A DNA stretch of 64,000 bases from Symbiodinium microadriaticum (lineage: Eukaryota; Sar; Dinophyceae; Suessiales; Symbiodiniaceae), in the NCBI GenBank assembly GCA_001939145.1, contig LSRX01000178.1, positions 834,661-898,660 on the forward strand, given 5' to 3'. Within the stretch, counting starts at the first letter, position 1. Each line of letters begins with the position of its first letter. Shown here piece after piece: positions 31,469-42,800 of this stretch. The translations under genes were made by a program, and so were the position numbers. A model generated the notes under the pieces. That model searched no databases. It was given only the letters and a program-made list of their open reading frames with translations, and was not told the DNA's origin.

Positions 31469-32069
31469 CTGCGTATTGAAATGCCCTTTCCGGGGGCTTT
31501 AGGAATTTCAGGGTTTAGTTTAGGTAAGACGCATGTGCTCTTCTAAGAGGGTGTTAAACTGTGCCTTGGCAGTACCTCATGTCTTCTAGAAACCACCATT
31601 AGGCAAGCGACAGGAACCAAGCACAAGCACAACATCTACTGTCCATGATGCAGCTTTCAGGATGTGTTGGTGTAGTTCATGCCTTTGTGCGGTATGACAG
31701 GCTGCCATGCCTGCACAACAACCGGCTCTTTTCTCGATCCGCGACCTTCATATAGGGAATGCAGAATCGCAAGGGTTTATCCGAAGCAAAAACTGGATGG
31801 TCACGGCAACCTTTCCAGAAAGATTCGAACATCAGTTAAACATTCTTGGTCAGCTTGTCCTCTCGCTGTTACCCAAGAAATCCGAAAATCCTAAATCCTA
31901 CAACTAAAGCCCAGAAAGCCCTTAAGACCAAGAAAGCTTTAAACCCCTAAACACCCCCAAGCCTAAACCCTGAAAACCACTATTAATGCCCTAAACCCGG
32001 AAAAAAGCCGAAACCCTAAAGCCCTAAGCCCCAAAACCGAATAAGCTCTAGAGAGGGGCGGCGACGGAC

Positions 32070-32114
32070 CTCGAGCGCCGAGGCTTTTGCCGACTTCTCG
32101 GCCGAGCGTTGGGC
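32070..32114 (-). CDS. Candidate exon, Ala/Lys coiled-coil segment
   Basis: 45 nt, 15 codons, AQRSAEKSAKASALE, between CCAAGAACAG and GAG|GTCCGT. It resembles the charged N-terminal helix of KLHDC4 proteins, so it may be an upstream exon of that gene 6.6 kb away. Confidence 0.45.
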
Positions 32115-32517
32115 CTGTTCTTGGGTTCACGTGGAGGCCTAATCTCTGTTTTAATTAGGGCTTTAGAGTTTTTAGGTTTGTGATTTTGGGATTTTACGAC
32201 TTTAAACTCAGGGCTTTGTGGCTCATGTGTTTTTGTTAAAGGTTGTAGTGCTTTCGGGCTTTCGGGCTTTAGGGTTTTAGCGTTTAGGAGTCTTTAACGT
32301 TAAGGTTTGAGTGTTTTGGGGTTTTGTGGGGCTCAGGGGCTTCATTCCTAAGATTGGGGGCCTAAAACAAGAGATAACAGGTTAATTAGTGGTTTGGGGT
32401 TAAGGGTAGGGCTTTGCTACANTTAGAGTTTAGGGTTTAGAGTTTAGGGTTTAGGGCTCTAGGGTTCTAGGGTTTTAGGGTTTAGGGTTCCGGGTTTCAG
32501 GGGTTTAGGGCTCAGGA

Positions 32518-32622
32518 GGTTGATGATATAAATCTTGCATTGCCCATAATAAGGAATATACCCATAATTCCCATAGTTTAGGGTCCTGAAGGTAATGCAG
32601 GATTTCATATCATCAGCAGTAG
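32518..32622. repeat. GTTGATGATATAAATCC MITE copy
   Basis: Full fold-back copy; the N at 32422 lies 96 bp upstream. Confidence 0.75.
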
Positions 32623-33384
32623 CAAGGATATAAGTACCTGAACTGCGGTTATAAGTACCCTAGTTGTGGCCCTAGCTACGAAGTCGCATGATCCTCCAAG
32701 TAGGGTTCACCTTCAACTACCATCGCCTGCATTGTCTTATGGGTTCTTTGAACTTTAGGGCTTAGTGTTTAGGGCTTAGGGTTTAGGGTTCAGGGTTTAG
32801 GGTTTTGGGGTTCAGGGTTTAGGGCTTGGGGCTTTAGGGTTTTAGGGCTTTAGGGCTTGGGGATCTCGTGGTTTGGAGAGTTTCCGGGCTTCTAAGCCGC
32901 CTGTCCGAACAACGAAGCTTTCCGCCTCAACCCCAAACCACCCGAATGGCATGAGATGTGTAAGACCGTGTCCATACAAGAAATGTCGAAATTCAAGCTC
33001 TGCGGTCAATGGAGCTTTGAATTGAACACTCCACTGCAACACATGGCATGCATAGACATGCTTACACGACACGGACTTCACATGGTATCTTGTGCACCCT
33101 CTCAGGAACGGCTGTAAGGATAGAGCTTTTGGTCTGTGGCCTCAGGGTTCAGGGTTGAAGATTCAGAAGCCAGCCCACAGTGCTGTAGGGTTTAGGGCTT
33201 TAGGGTTTAGGGCCTAGGGCTCTCATCGGCCGCCATTTTTTTTGTTCCCACAGCACGCTTTGCTGTAGGGTTCTGCTGGTCATTGCCAAGTGGACCTTCT
33301 AATAAAACTACCCGAATGCTTAAAAGAATACCCTGGGACATCCAAGTGCCGAGACAGAACATCCACGGGTTGCAGAGGCCCTAC

Positions 33385-33470
33385 TGGAGGGGCTTTAATA
33401 ATTAGAATAAATAAGGAACCCCCAAAATGGTACAGTATTGGTAATTATTTCGTTCCCTATATTATATTAT
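33385..33470. repeat. GGGGCTTTAATAATTAG MITE-like copy
   Basis: GGGGCTTTAATAATTAGAATA joined to AATAAGGAACCCCC, internally shorter than the copy at 8378. Confidence 0.5.
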
Positions 33471-33889
33471 GTAAAAAGGAGACCAGAAAGACCCGAAACG
33501 GGGTTTAGGGTTTAGGGCTTTGGGGGGTTTAGGGTTTGGGGTCCGTAGACCCCCAGAAAGTTCCGCTTTCCAGAAATGTGGAGGATGCATCTCCCCATCT
33601 CTCCCAGCTTTAGAGGGGCTCTAAAGGGACTCTGATGGAGACACTGCGGAATGTAAACGCGCTAGACCCTAAACCCTACACCCTCTTCTTGGGTTTCTGT
33701 GGTCAAGGCTTTAGGGCTTCGAAGTTAGGGTTAAGGATTTCGGATCGCAGGTTTATAAGGTTTAGGGGTTTAGGGGGTTTAGGGGTTTAGGGGTTTAGGG
33801 GTTTAGGGGTTTAGGGGTTTAGGGGTTTAGGGCTTAGGGGGTTTAGGGTTTAGGGCTTAGGGGGTTTAGGGTTTAGGGTAGAGGAAACT

Positions 33890-34012
33890 ACAGGTGGGGA
33901 GTTTAGGGTGTATAGGGCTTCTATAAGGCTTCTATAAGGTATATAAAGACCTTCTATAGGGCTCCTATAACGGTAACTGCCCAGCTGAAAACGTCCTAGA
34001 ATTGAGGGTTTA
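33890..34012. repeat. GGAAACTACAGGTGGGGAG family, copy in duplication unit 1
   Basis: GAGGAAACTACAGGTGGGG to CCCAGCTGAAAACGTCCTAGA, with internal CTATAAGG repeats; repeated at 36488-36610 in unit 2. Confidence 0.8.
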
Positions 34013-34332
34013 GGGTGGTTTGGGGTTTCGTCTGGGCCAGTGTGGTGTTGTGTCCCTAAACCCTAAACATCCGCTTCAGGCATCCGTTTCATGTCAGCTC
34101 TCCCGTCTTCGGCACTGGGATTTCAGGTCTACGCATGACCTCCAAAGCTTCCCCTCTCCGTAGGGTTTAGGGTTTAGGATGTAGTGTTTGGGTGACTTAG
34201 CCTGGAATTTCATGACGAAAGAGTCACTTACTACGAGCTATTTCTGGCAGAGACCCAAAAACCCTCCACATCTAGATGGTAGAGAGGTTGCTGCTTCCCC
34301 TGGAGGACCATGCGGGTATCCCAACCCCTTAC

Positions 34333-34373
34333 AACGTGAAAATGCGGAATGGCACAACCAGCGCAGATCGCAG
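34333..34373 (-). CDS. Candidate exon in duplication unit 1
   Basis: 41 nt between CAGACTCAG and GTT|GTAAGG, reading LRSALVVPFRIFT. Duplicate at 36931-36971. Confidence 0.3.
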
Positions 34374-35015
34374 CTGAGTCTGAGCGACGTCTCGTCGACA
34401 GGGTCTAGGGCTTAGGGTTTAGGATTTAGGCTTTATGGGTTAGGGGGGATCTGGAAGCAAATGCCGCACCTGCACATGCGTGCAGATTTCCTACAAACAG
34501 CGCTTGAGCTTGGTGTACGCGGCATCCAGCCTCAGGCGAACAGTTGTTGATGTGATGATTGGTCCATTAAACATTGCATTTGCGCTTCTGGCCTTAGTAC
34601 GACACCGTGACCGCCATGCAAAGTCACAGAGTGACATGGGTAACATGTATCATAGTCATAATCCCAGTTACAGAATATATATGTGCTGCAAGAGCTACGC
34701 ATGCTCTGCACAAGTTCGAATGGTCCGCACTGGGCCTACAGAGTTAAGAAAGCCATCACACTGAAGAACAACCCGGAACCTTAAAAGTAGAAACTCTAAA
34801 CCTTGAACCCTAAACCCTACAGCCCTAAACCCCTAAACCCTAAACCCCAAAACCCTACAACCCTAAACCCTAAACCCTGAAACCTAAACCCTAACTAAAC
34901 CCACAGGCCGAAATCCTGCGGATTGAAGCCTTCAGCTCTTAACCCTGGAAACCCTTGGATGCATGAACGGTTTAAGGTTTAGGGTTTATTATTCTTCTTC
35001 TTCTTATTATTATAT

Positions 35016-35073
35016 GCCAAGCAAGCTGCCGCAGCCAATCTTTGTGTGCCCACTCTTTGTTGGCGGGAAGCGC
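35016..35073 (-). CDS. Candidate exon, Trp-rich, duplication unit 1
   Basis: After GGGGCGCAG the minus strand reads ALPANKEWAHKDWLRQLAW, with three Trp and no repeat-like content. The 3' end is set at a GC donor (GCTTG|GCATAT). Duplicate at 37614-37671. Family unknown. Confidence 0.45.
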
Positions 35074-35335
35074 CTGCGCCCCAAATCCCAACCCCCACAC
35101 CGGAACCCTAGACCCCGAACCCTAAACCCCGAACCAACAAACCTTAAACCCTAAACCCTAAACCCCGAATCAAAAAACCTTAAACCCCAAAGCCCAAACC
35201 CTAAGCCCGTCATGGCTTCTAGCAACCGCTAGATTGGTTCAGACCCTGGGGATCAGATGTCAAGGATTCGTCTTTTGGCCTTCCAAGGTTGCCAAACCCT
35301 AAAAGCCCAAAGCCTAAACACTGTCAGGGTTTAGG

Positions 35336-35790
35336 GTTTAGGGCCCTAAACCCTGGACCCTAAACCCTAGGGTTGTAGGGTTTAGGGGTTTAGGGTTTAG
35401 GGTTTAGGGGTTTAGGGCTGTAGGGTTTAGGGTTTAGGGTTTAGGGGGTTTAGGGTTTAGGGTTTAGGGGTTTAGGGTTTAGGGTTTAGGGTTTAAGGTT
35501 TAGGGTTTAGGGTTTAGGGGTTTAGGGTTTAGGGTTTAGGGTTGTAGGGTTTCGGGTTTAGGGTTTCGGGCGTTTAAGGTTTAGGTTTAGGGTTTTGGGT
35601 TCAGAGTTCAGGGTTTACGGGCTTGCAGAGTTCATGGTTCGGGGTTTAGGGCTTAGGGGTCGGGGGGGCCAATTTAGGGCCATGAGCAAAATGGTAAACC
35701 CAGGCCGGCCGATCATGAACCCAGAGCTTAAGGTTTAGGGTTTAGGGTTTAGGGTTTAGGGTTTGGGGTTTAGGGTTTAGGGTTTAGGGT
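35336..35790. repeat. Long TTTAGGG field (unit 1)
   Basis: The densest TTTAGGG run of the window, with TTTAGGGG and GTAGGG variants; site of the 52-bp length difference between the two copies. Confidence 0.9.
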
Positions 35791-36086
35791 TTAGGACCCT
35801 ACACCCTGAACAAATGCTGGCCCTGCTCCACATGGCATGCGTTAACCCTTAGACCCACCTTGGAAACGTGAAGACAGCACTGCAGTACGAGTGGTAGCCC
35901 CGTAAGGAGCCGATGCCGAAAAATGATGATGAAGATTCTTCCCTTCCCCTTTCATGGAGCAGCCTTCATAGGGATCCCTCCCAAAAGCGAAATCCAACGC
36001 AGTTCAAAAGTGGGTTCTAGCCCTCGGCCCTAAACCCTAAACCCTAAACCCTAAAGCCAATCAGGGGAACGGAATGTCAGCATTAC

Positions 36087-36153
36087 CAAAGGCTTGGACG
36101 TCGGAGCGCGGCAGCGACCCCAATCCCTCGGTAGGGAGCTCAGACGACGATAG
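36087..36153 (-). CDS. Candidate exon, duplication unit 1
   Basis: 67 nt from CGCCATAGAAG to TTTG|GTAATG, reading LSSSELPTEGLGSLPRSDVQ then AF. The plus strand is open too and ends SSDDDSFYGE-stop. Duplicate at 38633-38699. Confidence 0.4.
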
Positions 36154-36930
36154 CTTCTATGGCGAATGAAGGCCCCCCAAAACCCTAAACCCCAAACCTT
36201 AAAACCCTAAAACCGTAAACCCTTAAACCCTAGACCCTAAACCCTAAACCCCTAAACCCTAAACCCCAAAGCCTTTAAACCCTAAACCCCAAAACCTAAA
36301 CCGGCCTTGTCCGGGTGTCTTTTCAACGCAAGCAGTCCTGAGAGCTGCTGTTGGATTTCGGGCTTAGGGCCAAGGGTTTAGGGTTTAGGGGTTTAGGGGT
36401 TTAGGGGTTTAGGGGTTTAGGGGTTTAGGGCTTAGGGGGTTTAGGGTTTAGGGCTTAGGGGGTTTAGGGTTTAGGGTAGAGGAAACTACAGGTGGGGAGT
36501 TTAGGGTGTATAGGGCTTCTATAAGGCTTCTATAAGGTATATAAAGACCTTCTATAGGGCTCCTATAACGGTAACTGCCCAGCTGAAAACGTCCTAGAAT
36601 TGAGGGTTTAGGGTGGTTTGGGGTTTCGTCTGGGCCAGTGTGGTGTTGTGTCCCTAAACCCTAAACATCCGCTTCAGGCATCCGTTTCATGTCAGCTCTC
36701 CCGTCTTCGGCACTGGGATTTCAGGTCTACGCATGACCTCCAAAGCTTCCCCTCTCCGTAGGGTTTAGGGTTTAGGATGTAGTGTTTGGGTGACTTAGCC
36801 TGGAATTTCATGACGAAAGAGTCACTTACTACGAGCTATTTCTGGCAGAGACCCAAAAACCCTCCACATCTAGATGGTAGAGAGGTTGCTGCTTCCCCTG
36901 GAGGACCATGCGGGTATCCCAACCCCTTAC

Positions 36931-36971
36931 AACGTGAAAATGCGGAATGGCACAACCAGCGCAGATCGCAG
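36931..36971 (-). CDS. Copy of the 34333 candidate exon
   Basis: Identical to 34333-34373, offset 2598. Confidence 0.3.
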
Positions 36972-37613
36972 CTGAGTCTGAGCGACGTCTCGTCGACAGG
37001 GTCTAGGGCTTAGGGTTTAGGATTTAGGCTTTATGGGTTAGGGGGGATCTGGAAGCAAATGCCGCACCTGCACATGCGTGCAGATTTCCTACAAACAGCG
37101 CTTGAGCTTGGTGTACGCGGCATCCAGCCTCAGGCGAACAGTTGTTGATGTGATGATTGGTCCATTAAACATTGCATTTGCGCTTCTGGCCTTAGTACGA
37201 CACCGTGACCGCCATGCAAAGTCACAGAGTGACATGGGTAACATGTATCATAGTCATAATCCCAGTTACAGAATATATATGTGCTGCAAGAGCTACGCAT
37301 GCTCTGCACAAGTTCGAATGGTCCGCACTGGGCCTACAGAGTTAAGAAAGCCATCACACTGAAGAACAACCCGGAACCTTAAAAGTAGAAACTCTAAACC
37401 TTGAACCCTAAACCCTACAGCCCTAAACCCCTAAACCCTAAACCCCAAAACCCTACAACCCTAAACCCTAAACCCTGAAACCTAAACCCTAACTAAACCC
37501 ACAGGCCGAAATCCTGCGGATTGAAGCCTTCAGCTCTTAACCCTGGAAACCCTTGGATGCATGAACGGTTTAAGGTTTAGGGTTTATTATTCTTCTTCTT
37601 CTTATTATTATAT

Positions 37614-37671
37614 GCCAAGCAAGCTGCCGCAGCCAATCTTTGTGTGCCCACTCTTTGTTGGCGGGAAGCGC
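37614..37671 (-). CDS. Copy of the 35016 candidate exon
   Basis: Identical to 35016-35073, offset 2598. Confidence 0.4.
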
Positions 37672-38632
37672 CTGCGCCCCAAATCCCAACCCCCACACCG
37701 GAACCCTAGACCCCGAACCCTAAACCCCGAACCAACAAACCTTAAACCCTAAACCCTAAACCCCGAATCAAAAAACCTTAAACCCCAAAGCCCAAACCCT
37801 AAGCCCGTCATGGCTTCTAGCAACCGCTAGATTGGTTCAGACCCTGGGGATCAGATGTCAAGGATTCGTCTTTTGGCCTTCCAAGGTTGCCAAACCCTAA
37901 AAGCCCAAAGCCTAAACACTGTCAGGGTTTAGGGTTTAGGGCCCTAAACCCTGGACCCTAAACCCTAGGGTTGTAGGGTTTAGGGGTTTAGGGTTTAGGG
38001 GTTTAGGGTTTAGGGGTTTAGGGTTTAGGGTTTAGGGTTTAAGGTTTAGGGTTTAGGGTTTAGGGGTTTAGGGTTTAGGGTTTAGGGTTGTAGGGTTTCG
38101 GGTTTAGGGTTTCGGGCGTTTAAGGTTTAGGTTTAGGGTTTTGGGTTCAGAGTTCAGGGTTTACGGGCTTGCAGAGTTCATGGTTCGGGGTTTAGGGCTT
38201 AGGGGTCGGGGGGGCCAATTTAGGGCCATGAGCAAAATGGTAAACCCAGGCCGGCCGATCATGAACCCAGAGCTTAAGGTTTAGGGTTTAGGGTTTAGGG
38301 TTTAGGGTTTGGGGTTTAGGGTTTAGGGTTTAGGGTTTAGGACCCTACACCCTGAACAAATGCTGGCCCTGCTCCACATGGCATGCGTTAACCCTTAGAC
38401 CCACCTTGGAAACGTGAAGACAGCACTGCAGTACGAGTGGTAGCCCCGTAAGGAGCCGATGCCGAAAAATGATGATGAAGATTCTTCCCTTCCCCTTTCA
38501 TGGAGCAGCCTTCATAGGGATCCCTCCCAAAAGCGAAATCCAACGCAGTTCAAAAGTGGGTTCTAGCCCTCGGCCCTAAACCCTAAACCCTAAACCCTAA
38601 AGCCAATCAGGGGAACGGAATGTCAGCATTAC

Positions 38633-38699
38633 CAAAGGCTTGGACGTCGGAGCGCGGCAGCGACCCCAATCCCTCGGTAGGGAGCTCAGACGACGATAG
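38633..38699 (-). CDS. Copy of the 36087 candidate exon
   Basis: Identical to 36087-36153, offset 2546. Confidence 0.38.
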
Positions 38700-38987
38700 C
38701 TTCTATGGCGAATGAAGGCCCCCCAAAACCCTAAACCCCAAACCTTAAAACCCTAAAACCGTAAACCCTTAAACCCTAGACCCTAAACCCTAAACCCCTA
38801 AACCCTAAACCCCAAAGCCTTTAAACCCTAAACCCCAAAACCTAAACCGGCCTTGTCCGGGTGTCTTTTCAACGCAAGCAGTCCTGAGAGCTGCTGTTGG
38901 ATTTCGGGCTTAGGGCCAAGGGTTTAGGGTTTAGGGGTTTAGGGGTTTAGGGGTTTAGGGTTTAGGGTCTAGGGTTTAGGGTTTAGG

Positions 38988-39234
38988 CTTGTGAGCGCCG
39001 AGAACCTGGAGGACCCCGAAAACCCAAATAATCAATTTTATGATTTAGACATGGTTTTCACTACGGCCAGCATTTATGAATCCAGGAGCCCGTTTTTTGG
39101 AACAATTTCAATTTAGGAAAAACATGTGGTTTTCACTATGGTTTCACTATGGGTTTTAGGAGCCTTACAATACCAAATTAGAGAGGAAATCTATGGAAAA
39201 TGTATGGTTTTTTCCGAAAATTTATGGTTATAGT

Positions 39235-39268
<34 letters not shown>

Positions 39269-39516
39269 TAATGGTTCCTTATGAAAAAATTGTGGTTTTT
39301 TGTGGAAAATTTATGCTGTGGCCGGGTCCCGCACTATCACCCCCTCGATTCCAACACAAAAATCATTGAAACCATGGTGAGACCACAACAAAAAAAAAGG
39401 AAGGAAAGAAAGCAGTTTTGGAATTCAGAACATCCATTCATAGTGAAACCATATATGTTCCATACACTTTAACTCCCAGGGATTATGCTCGATGTACATT
39501 TCTCGGCGCTCACGAG
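38988..39516. mobile_element. 529-bp non-autonomous DNA transposon with TIRs
   Basis: Ends CTTGTGAGCGCCGAGAA (38988-39004) and its complement TTCTCGGCGCTCACGAG (39500-39516) match at 16 of 17 positions. The interior is AT-rich, unlike the flanks, has no transposase frame and carries a second inverted pair (GTTTCACTATGG and CCATAGTGAAAC types) plus a (TA) run at 39236-39270. The flanks are TTTAGG on both sides, compatible with a 6-7 bp target duplication of a telomere-like word, although the repeat makes the exact length ambiguous. Confidence 0.75.
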
Positions 39517-40394
39517 TTTAGGGCTCAGGGTATAGTGTTCAGGGTTCAGGGTTTGGGTTTAGGGTTTGCGCCTGAGGGTTTGTTGCTTAGGGCTTGAGGT
39601 TTACGGTTTAGGGCTTACAGGGCTTGGGGTTGTTGGATTCAGAAGCTTGCGTTGAGTCCAGGGTTCGGATGCGGATCTTACAGAAACCAATTACTTGACG
39701 CAGCACCCGGATGTCCGCTGTAGCCACCTGATGAATCCCCTTATAGGAGCTCCAACCAACCCCCCAAAGACATAGGAACGCTATACCACCCTATGGTATC
39801 CCTTTGGCATCAGTCTAGGCAATCCTGTGGTACCCTAAACCGACACCCTAAACCCGTAAACCCTAGACTCTAGACCCTAAGCCTATTGTAGGGAAATTTG
39901 GGGACAGCCCAAAACATCTACGTCCTCGCAATAAGGAGCACTAAGCTGGATTGACGATTTAGTTTCGGGGTGAGGATTGGGGGTAGATGGCTCAGGGTTT
40001 AAGGCACCCGAAACCCTAAACCCTAAATCCTAAAACCTTAAACCCTAAACCCCCCAAGCACTACATGTCGAGCAACTTCCATACCTTGCCATGCGGCGTC
40101 GGCTGCGATTCAAGTCCGCGAGGGTGTAGCCCTCCTTAGCGGCTGCTGGGGTTCATACAGCAGGATGAGGGTTGAGGTTTAGGGTTTACAGTTTAGGGTT
40201 TAGGGTCTAGGGTTCAGGGTTTAGGGTTTAGGGTTTAGAGTTTAGGGTTTGGGGTCTAGGTTTCAGAGTTTAGGGCTTAGGGTTTAGAGTTTAGGGTTTA
40301 GAGTTTAGGGTTCAGGGTCTAGGGTTCGGGGTTGAAGGCCTAGGGTTGGAGGTTTCGGGTTTGAGGCTAAGGGTTAAGGGTTTAAAAATGAAAC
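39517..40394. other. G-strand patches and unique DNA, no supported gene
   Basis: TTTAGGG patches at 39525-39640 and 40170-40330, C-strand near 39840 and 40010, unique DNA between. Confidence 0.5.
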
Positions 40395-40501
40395 CCTGTT
40401 CCGGATCGGCTCGGGGTAAAATCCAAACTTCAGGAAATCGGCGTTGCTCCACGAGTCTACGACGTATGCGTGGAGAAGATATCGTCGGCCCGAACCCAAC
40501 C
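40395..40501 (-). CDS. Exon of unknown gene (second of a pair)
   Basis: 107 nt. In the frame required by the exon at 40633 it reads RRYLLHAYVVDSWSNADF then LKFGFYPEPIRNR, rich in aromatic residues and free of repeat words. Starts after TATGTTGAG; donor about CAGG|GTTTCA. No family recognised. Confidence 0.5.
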
Positions 40502-40632
40502 CTCAACATAGAGTGAGAGAAACTAGCGCGACAGTTGCCCTAAACCCTAAACCCCTAAACCCCTAAATCTGAAACCGTAACCCTAAGCCCTAAACCCCTA
40601 AATCCCTAAACCCCCAAAGGTTGCCGCTTTAC

Positions 40633-40704
40633 ATGCCTGCCCAGTTGCCTCCAGGCCAAAGGCGTTTCTCGCCTCCTCGATCGTCCAAATTCCAAAAGGC
40701 GCCG
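40633..40704 (-). CDS. Exon of unknown gene (first of a pair)
   Basis: 72 nt between CAACCTTGGAG and GGCAT|GTAAAG, reading APFGIWTIEEARNAFGLEAT. It leaves phase 1, and the exon at 40501 begins with the two bases needed (W-L-G-S-G joins). No family recognised. Confidence 0.5.
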
Positions 40705-40746
40705 CTCCAAGGTTGAAGCTTGAGGCGCTAACCCTAAGCCCTAAAC

Positions 40747-40865
40747 TAATGTAGGGGCCTTAAAAAATTAGATTAGGGTCTATAGGGTTTAGACTAGGGT
40801 CCCTTTTGAGGGTTACTGCAAGGGTTTAATNCCCCAAAACCCTCTTCCAATTATTAAGGCCCCTT
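40747..40865. repeat. TAGGGGCCTTAA MITE-like copy with an N
   Basis: TGTAGGGGCCTT at the left and AATTATTAAGGCCCC at the right; N at 40831. Confidence 0.5.
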
Positions 40866-41391
40866 TTTTTTACACCCTAAATCCTAAATCCTAAAGCCTA
40901 AACCCTCCACAGACCTGCGGCTTAGGGAATTTTAGGGTTTAGGAGTTTAGGATCCAGACGCGACGCTTGAGGTCTACACGCCCTGGCCGCCTGTCATCCT
41001 CCCACTTACTGCCAAACCCTCATCCCTAAACCCATAACTCAAATCCTGACCCGAATCCTGAGCCCCTAAACCTTAAAAAAGTTAAACCCCTAAGCAATAA
41101 ACGCGAAACACTAAACCCCAACACCTGAACACACGAAACCCCAAACCCTACAACCCAATTCCTTGAATCCCAAGCCCTAAACCCAAACCCCATAAGGCTT
41201 AAGCCTTAGGAAGACCCTAAACCCTAAACCCTAAACCCCTAAACTCCTAAAACCAATGGTGTCCTCCAGCTCTGAAGTTGTTGGTACCGATTGTTCACCA
41301 GTGCCCTCAACTTGCCTTGGCTGGGGCAAATGTTTTCACCGTCGGTTTAGGGGTTTAGGGTTTAGGTATGAGGGTTTAGGGTTTAAGGTCA

Positions 41392-41429
41392 TTGTCATCA
41401 TCATCATCATCATCATCATCGTCATCATT
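41392..41429. repeat. (TCA)n microsatellite
   Basis: Yields Ile or Asp homopolymer frames. A good acceptor (CCGTCTTCTTCCAG) lies next to it on the minus strand at about 41472, so an exon ending in poly-Asp or poly-Met is possible but unproven. Confidence 0.85.
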
Positions 41430-41999
41430 GCTATTATTTGGCTGCAGTTCACTCGGCGAACTATTGCTGTCTGGAAGAAGACGGAAATTCCAGTGTACGT
41501 TCAAGTAGTAACAGAAGTTGATGTTTAGAACCCAGGTCGCAACGTGTTTTCTGGCTGCTGTGCCTAACATAACCAAGCAGATATCGTAGTAAATCACAGC
41601 TCGCACTCACACGGACATGAAAGCTAAACCCTAAACCCTAAACCCTAAAGCATGCTGTCTAAGCTTGAAGCTTGCTTGAAAAAAAAGCGTCTCGTGGCGG
41701 CTCGAAGTTGCAAAGCTCACGAATTCAGGCGATTATGAGCTGATAGGGTTTAGGGTTTAGGGTTTCATGCTCTGGGAACACACTGATAGCATCGTCGTGG
41801 CGGAAAGGATGCACTAGATACACCTCTGCACCCTGAGCGCTTTACACTAACTTTATACTGAACCCTGAACACTAAACCCCTAACCCCTAAACCTTAAACC
41901 CTAAACCCTTAACCCTAAACCTCCGAACCAGGCACCGTATCAACGCCCATCCTGCAGACGAGGTTTGGAGGGTCAGGGCCGGACCTGGCATGCCTGGCT

Positions 42000-42170
42000 T
42001 TGGGGTCAATCGCTCGCGCTTAGGTTTTAGGGTTTATGGTATAGGGTTTAGGTTTAGGCTTTAGGGTTTAGGGTTTAGGTTTTAGGGTTTAGGTTTTAGG
42101 GCTTAGGTTTTAGGGTTTAGGTTTTAGGGTTTAGGGTTTGGGGTTTAGGTTTTAGGGTTTAGGGTTTAGG
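42000..42170. repeat. G-strand tract with TTTTAGGG variants
   Basis: TTTTAGGG and TTTAGGG alternate. The stop codon of the exon at 42166 is supplied by this tract. Confidence 0.85.
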
Positions 42171-42297
42171 GTCTATGATTCTCAAGAGTTGGGCGAAGGT
42201 GCTCGTAGAAAGTGACCATGTGGCCTTGCAGCCGGACGGGCACTGAACATTGTGGAGCTCCCATGGATCTCGCAACCGTGTTCGCAACCTGATCCAA
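42166..42297 (-). CDS. 3'-terminal exon of unknown gene
   Basis: Starts after a superb acceptor (TCTCTTCTCCTGCAG) and runs 43 codons to a TAA inside the CCCTAAA repeat. Reads LDQVANTVARSMGAPQCSVP, then VRLQGHMVTFYEHLRPTLEN and HRP. The frame continues in phase from the exons at 42433 and 42739. A second frame is also open through all three exons. No family recognised. Confidence 0.5.
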   Translation of the reverse strand: MDQVANTVARSMGAPQCSVPVRLQGHMVTFYEHLRPTLENHRP

Positions 42298-42432
42298 CTG
42301 CAGGAGAAGAGACAAGGTTTAGGTTCTAGGCTTTAGGGTTTAGGGCTTAGGGCTTAGGGTTTAGGTTTTAGGGTTTAGGGTTTAGGGGCTTAGGGTTTAG
42401 GGTTAGAGTCGAAGAAGGTTTCGAAAACTCAC

Positions 42433-42493
42433 AGCACAAGTGCATACGCAATATGTGCTGTATTGCTGGCCAAGCTTATCGTTGCAGCGCAAG
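42433..42493 (-). CDS. Internal exon of the 42.2-42.8 kb gene
   Basis: 61 nt between GTCTGTAG and TGTGCT|GTGAGT. Frame in phase with the terminal exon: LRCNDKLGQQYSTYCVCTCA, Cys-rich. The alternative frame reads CAATISLASNTAHIAYALV. Confidence 0.45.
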
Positions 42494-42738
42494 CTACAGA
42501 CTTGGTTTAGGGCTTATGGCTTAGGAAGTTTAGGGTTTAGAGTTTTGGGTTTAGGGCTTTGGGTGCTTGTGTCACTCAAAGGGCACGCCTCTCATGATGC
42601 GACATGAAGACTTTGTTTGCTGTCGTCATGCAACTTGTGCTCGAAAAGTCTAGACCCGAAACCATAAATAAACCCCTAAACTCCTAAACCCTAAACCTCC
42701 TCAACCCCACAACCCCCTAACTCTAAGCATCAGCGAAC

Positions 42739-42800
42739 CTCGGATATACAGCTTCTTCTGAGCATTTGCCTTGCGAAAGCCTTGCGCGGGCGGCGATGTG
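42739..42800 (-). CDS. Internal exon of the 42.2-42.8 kb gene
   Basis: 62 nt between CACTGTTAG and CCGAG|GTTCGC. In phase it reads HIAARARLSQGKCSEEAVYP; the alternative frame reads TSPPAQGFRKANAQKKLYIR. A further possible exon near 42585-42635 (CMTTANKVFMSHHER) does not fit the phase. Confidence 0.45.

Larger units (their letters stand above)
33786..38955. repeat. 2.6-kb tandem direct duplication
   Basis: Copy 1 about 33786-36383, copy 2 about 36384-38955. The first 1.6 kb are offset by exactly 2598, the rest by 2546, because copy 2 lost 52 bp in the TTTAGGG array at 35373-35560 (37975-38106 in copy 2). I saw no base differences outside that array. Both borders lie in TTTAGGGG runs. Either a very recent duplication or an assembly artefact; no N separates the copies. 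Confidence 0.9.

Noticed and set aside
34480..34764. 94-codon open frame, present twice
   Set aside because: Its repetition is due to the 2.6-kb duplication, not conservation; no motif.
35336..35790. A chromosome end (telomere)
   Set aside because: TTTAGGG-like tracts occur across all 64 kb in both orientations, are degenerate and lie between exons.
41376..41606. Acidic protein with a poly-Asp tail
   Set aside because: The Asp run is a (TCA) microsatellite; only the acceptor near 41472 supports an exon.
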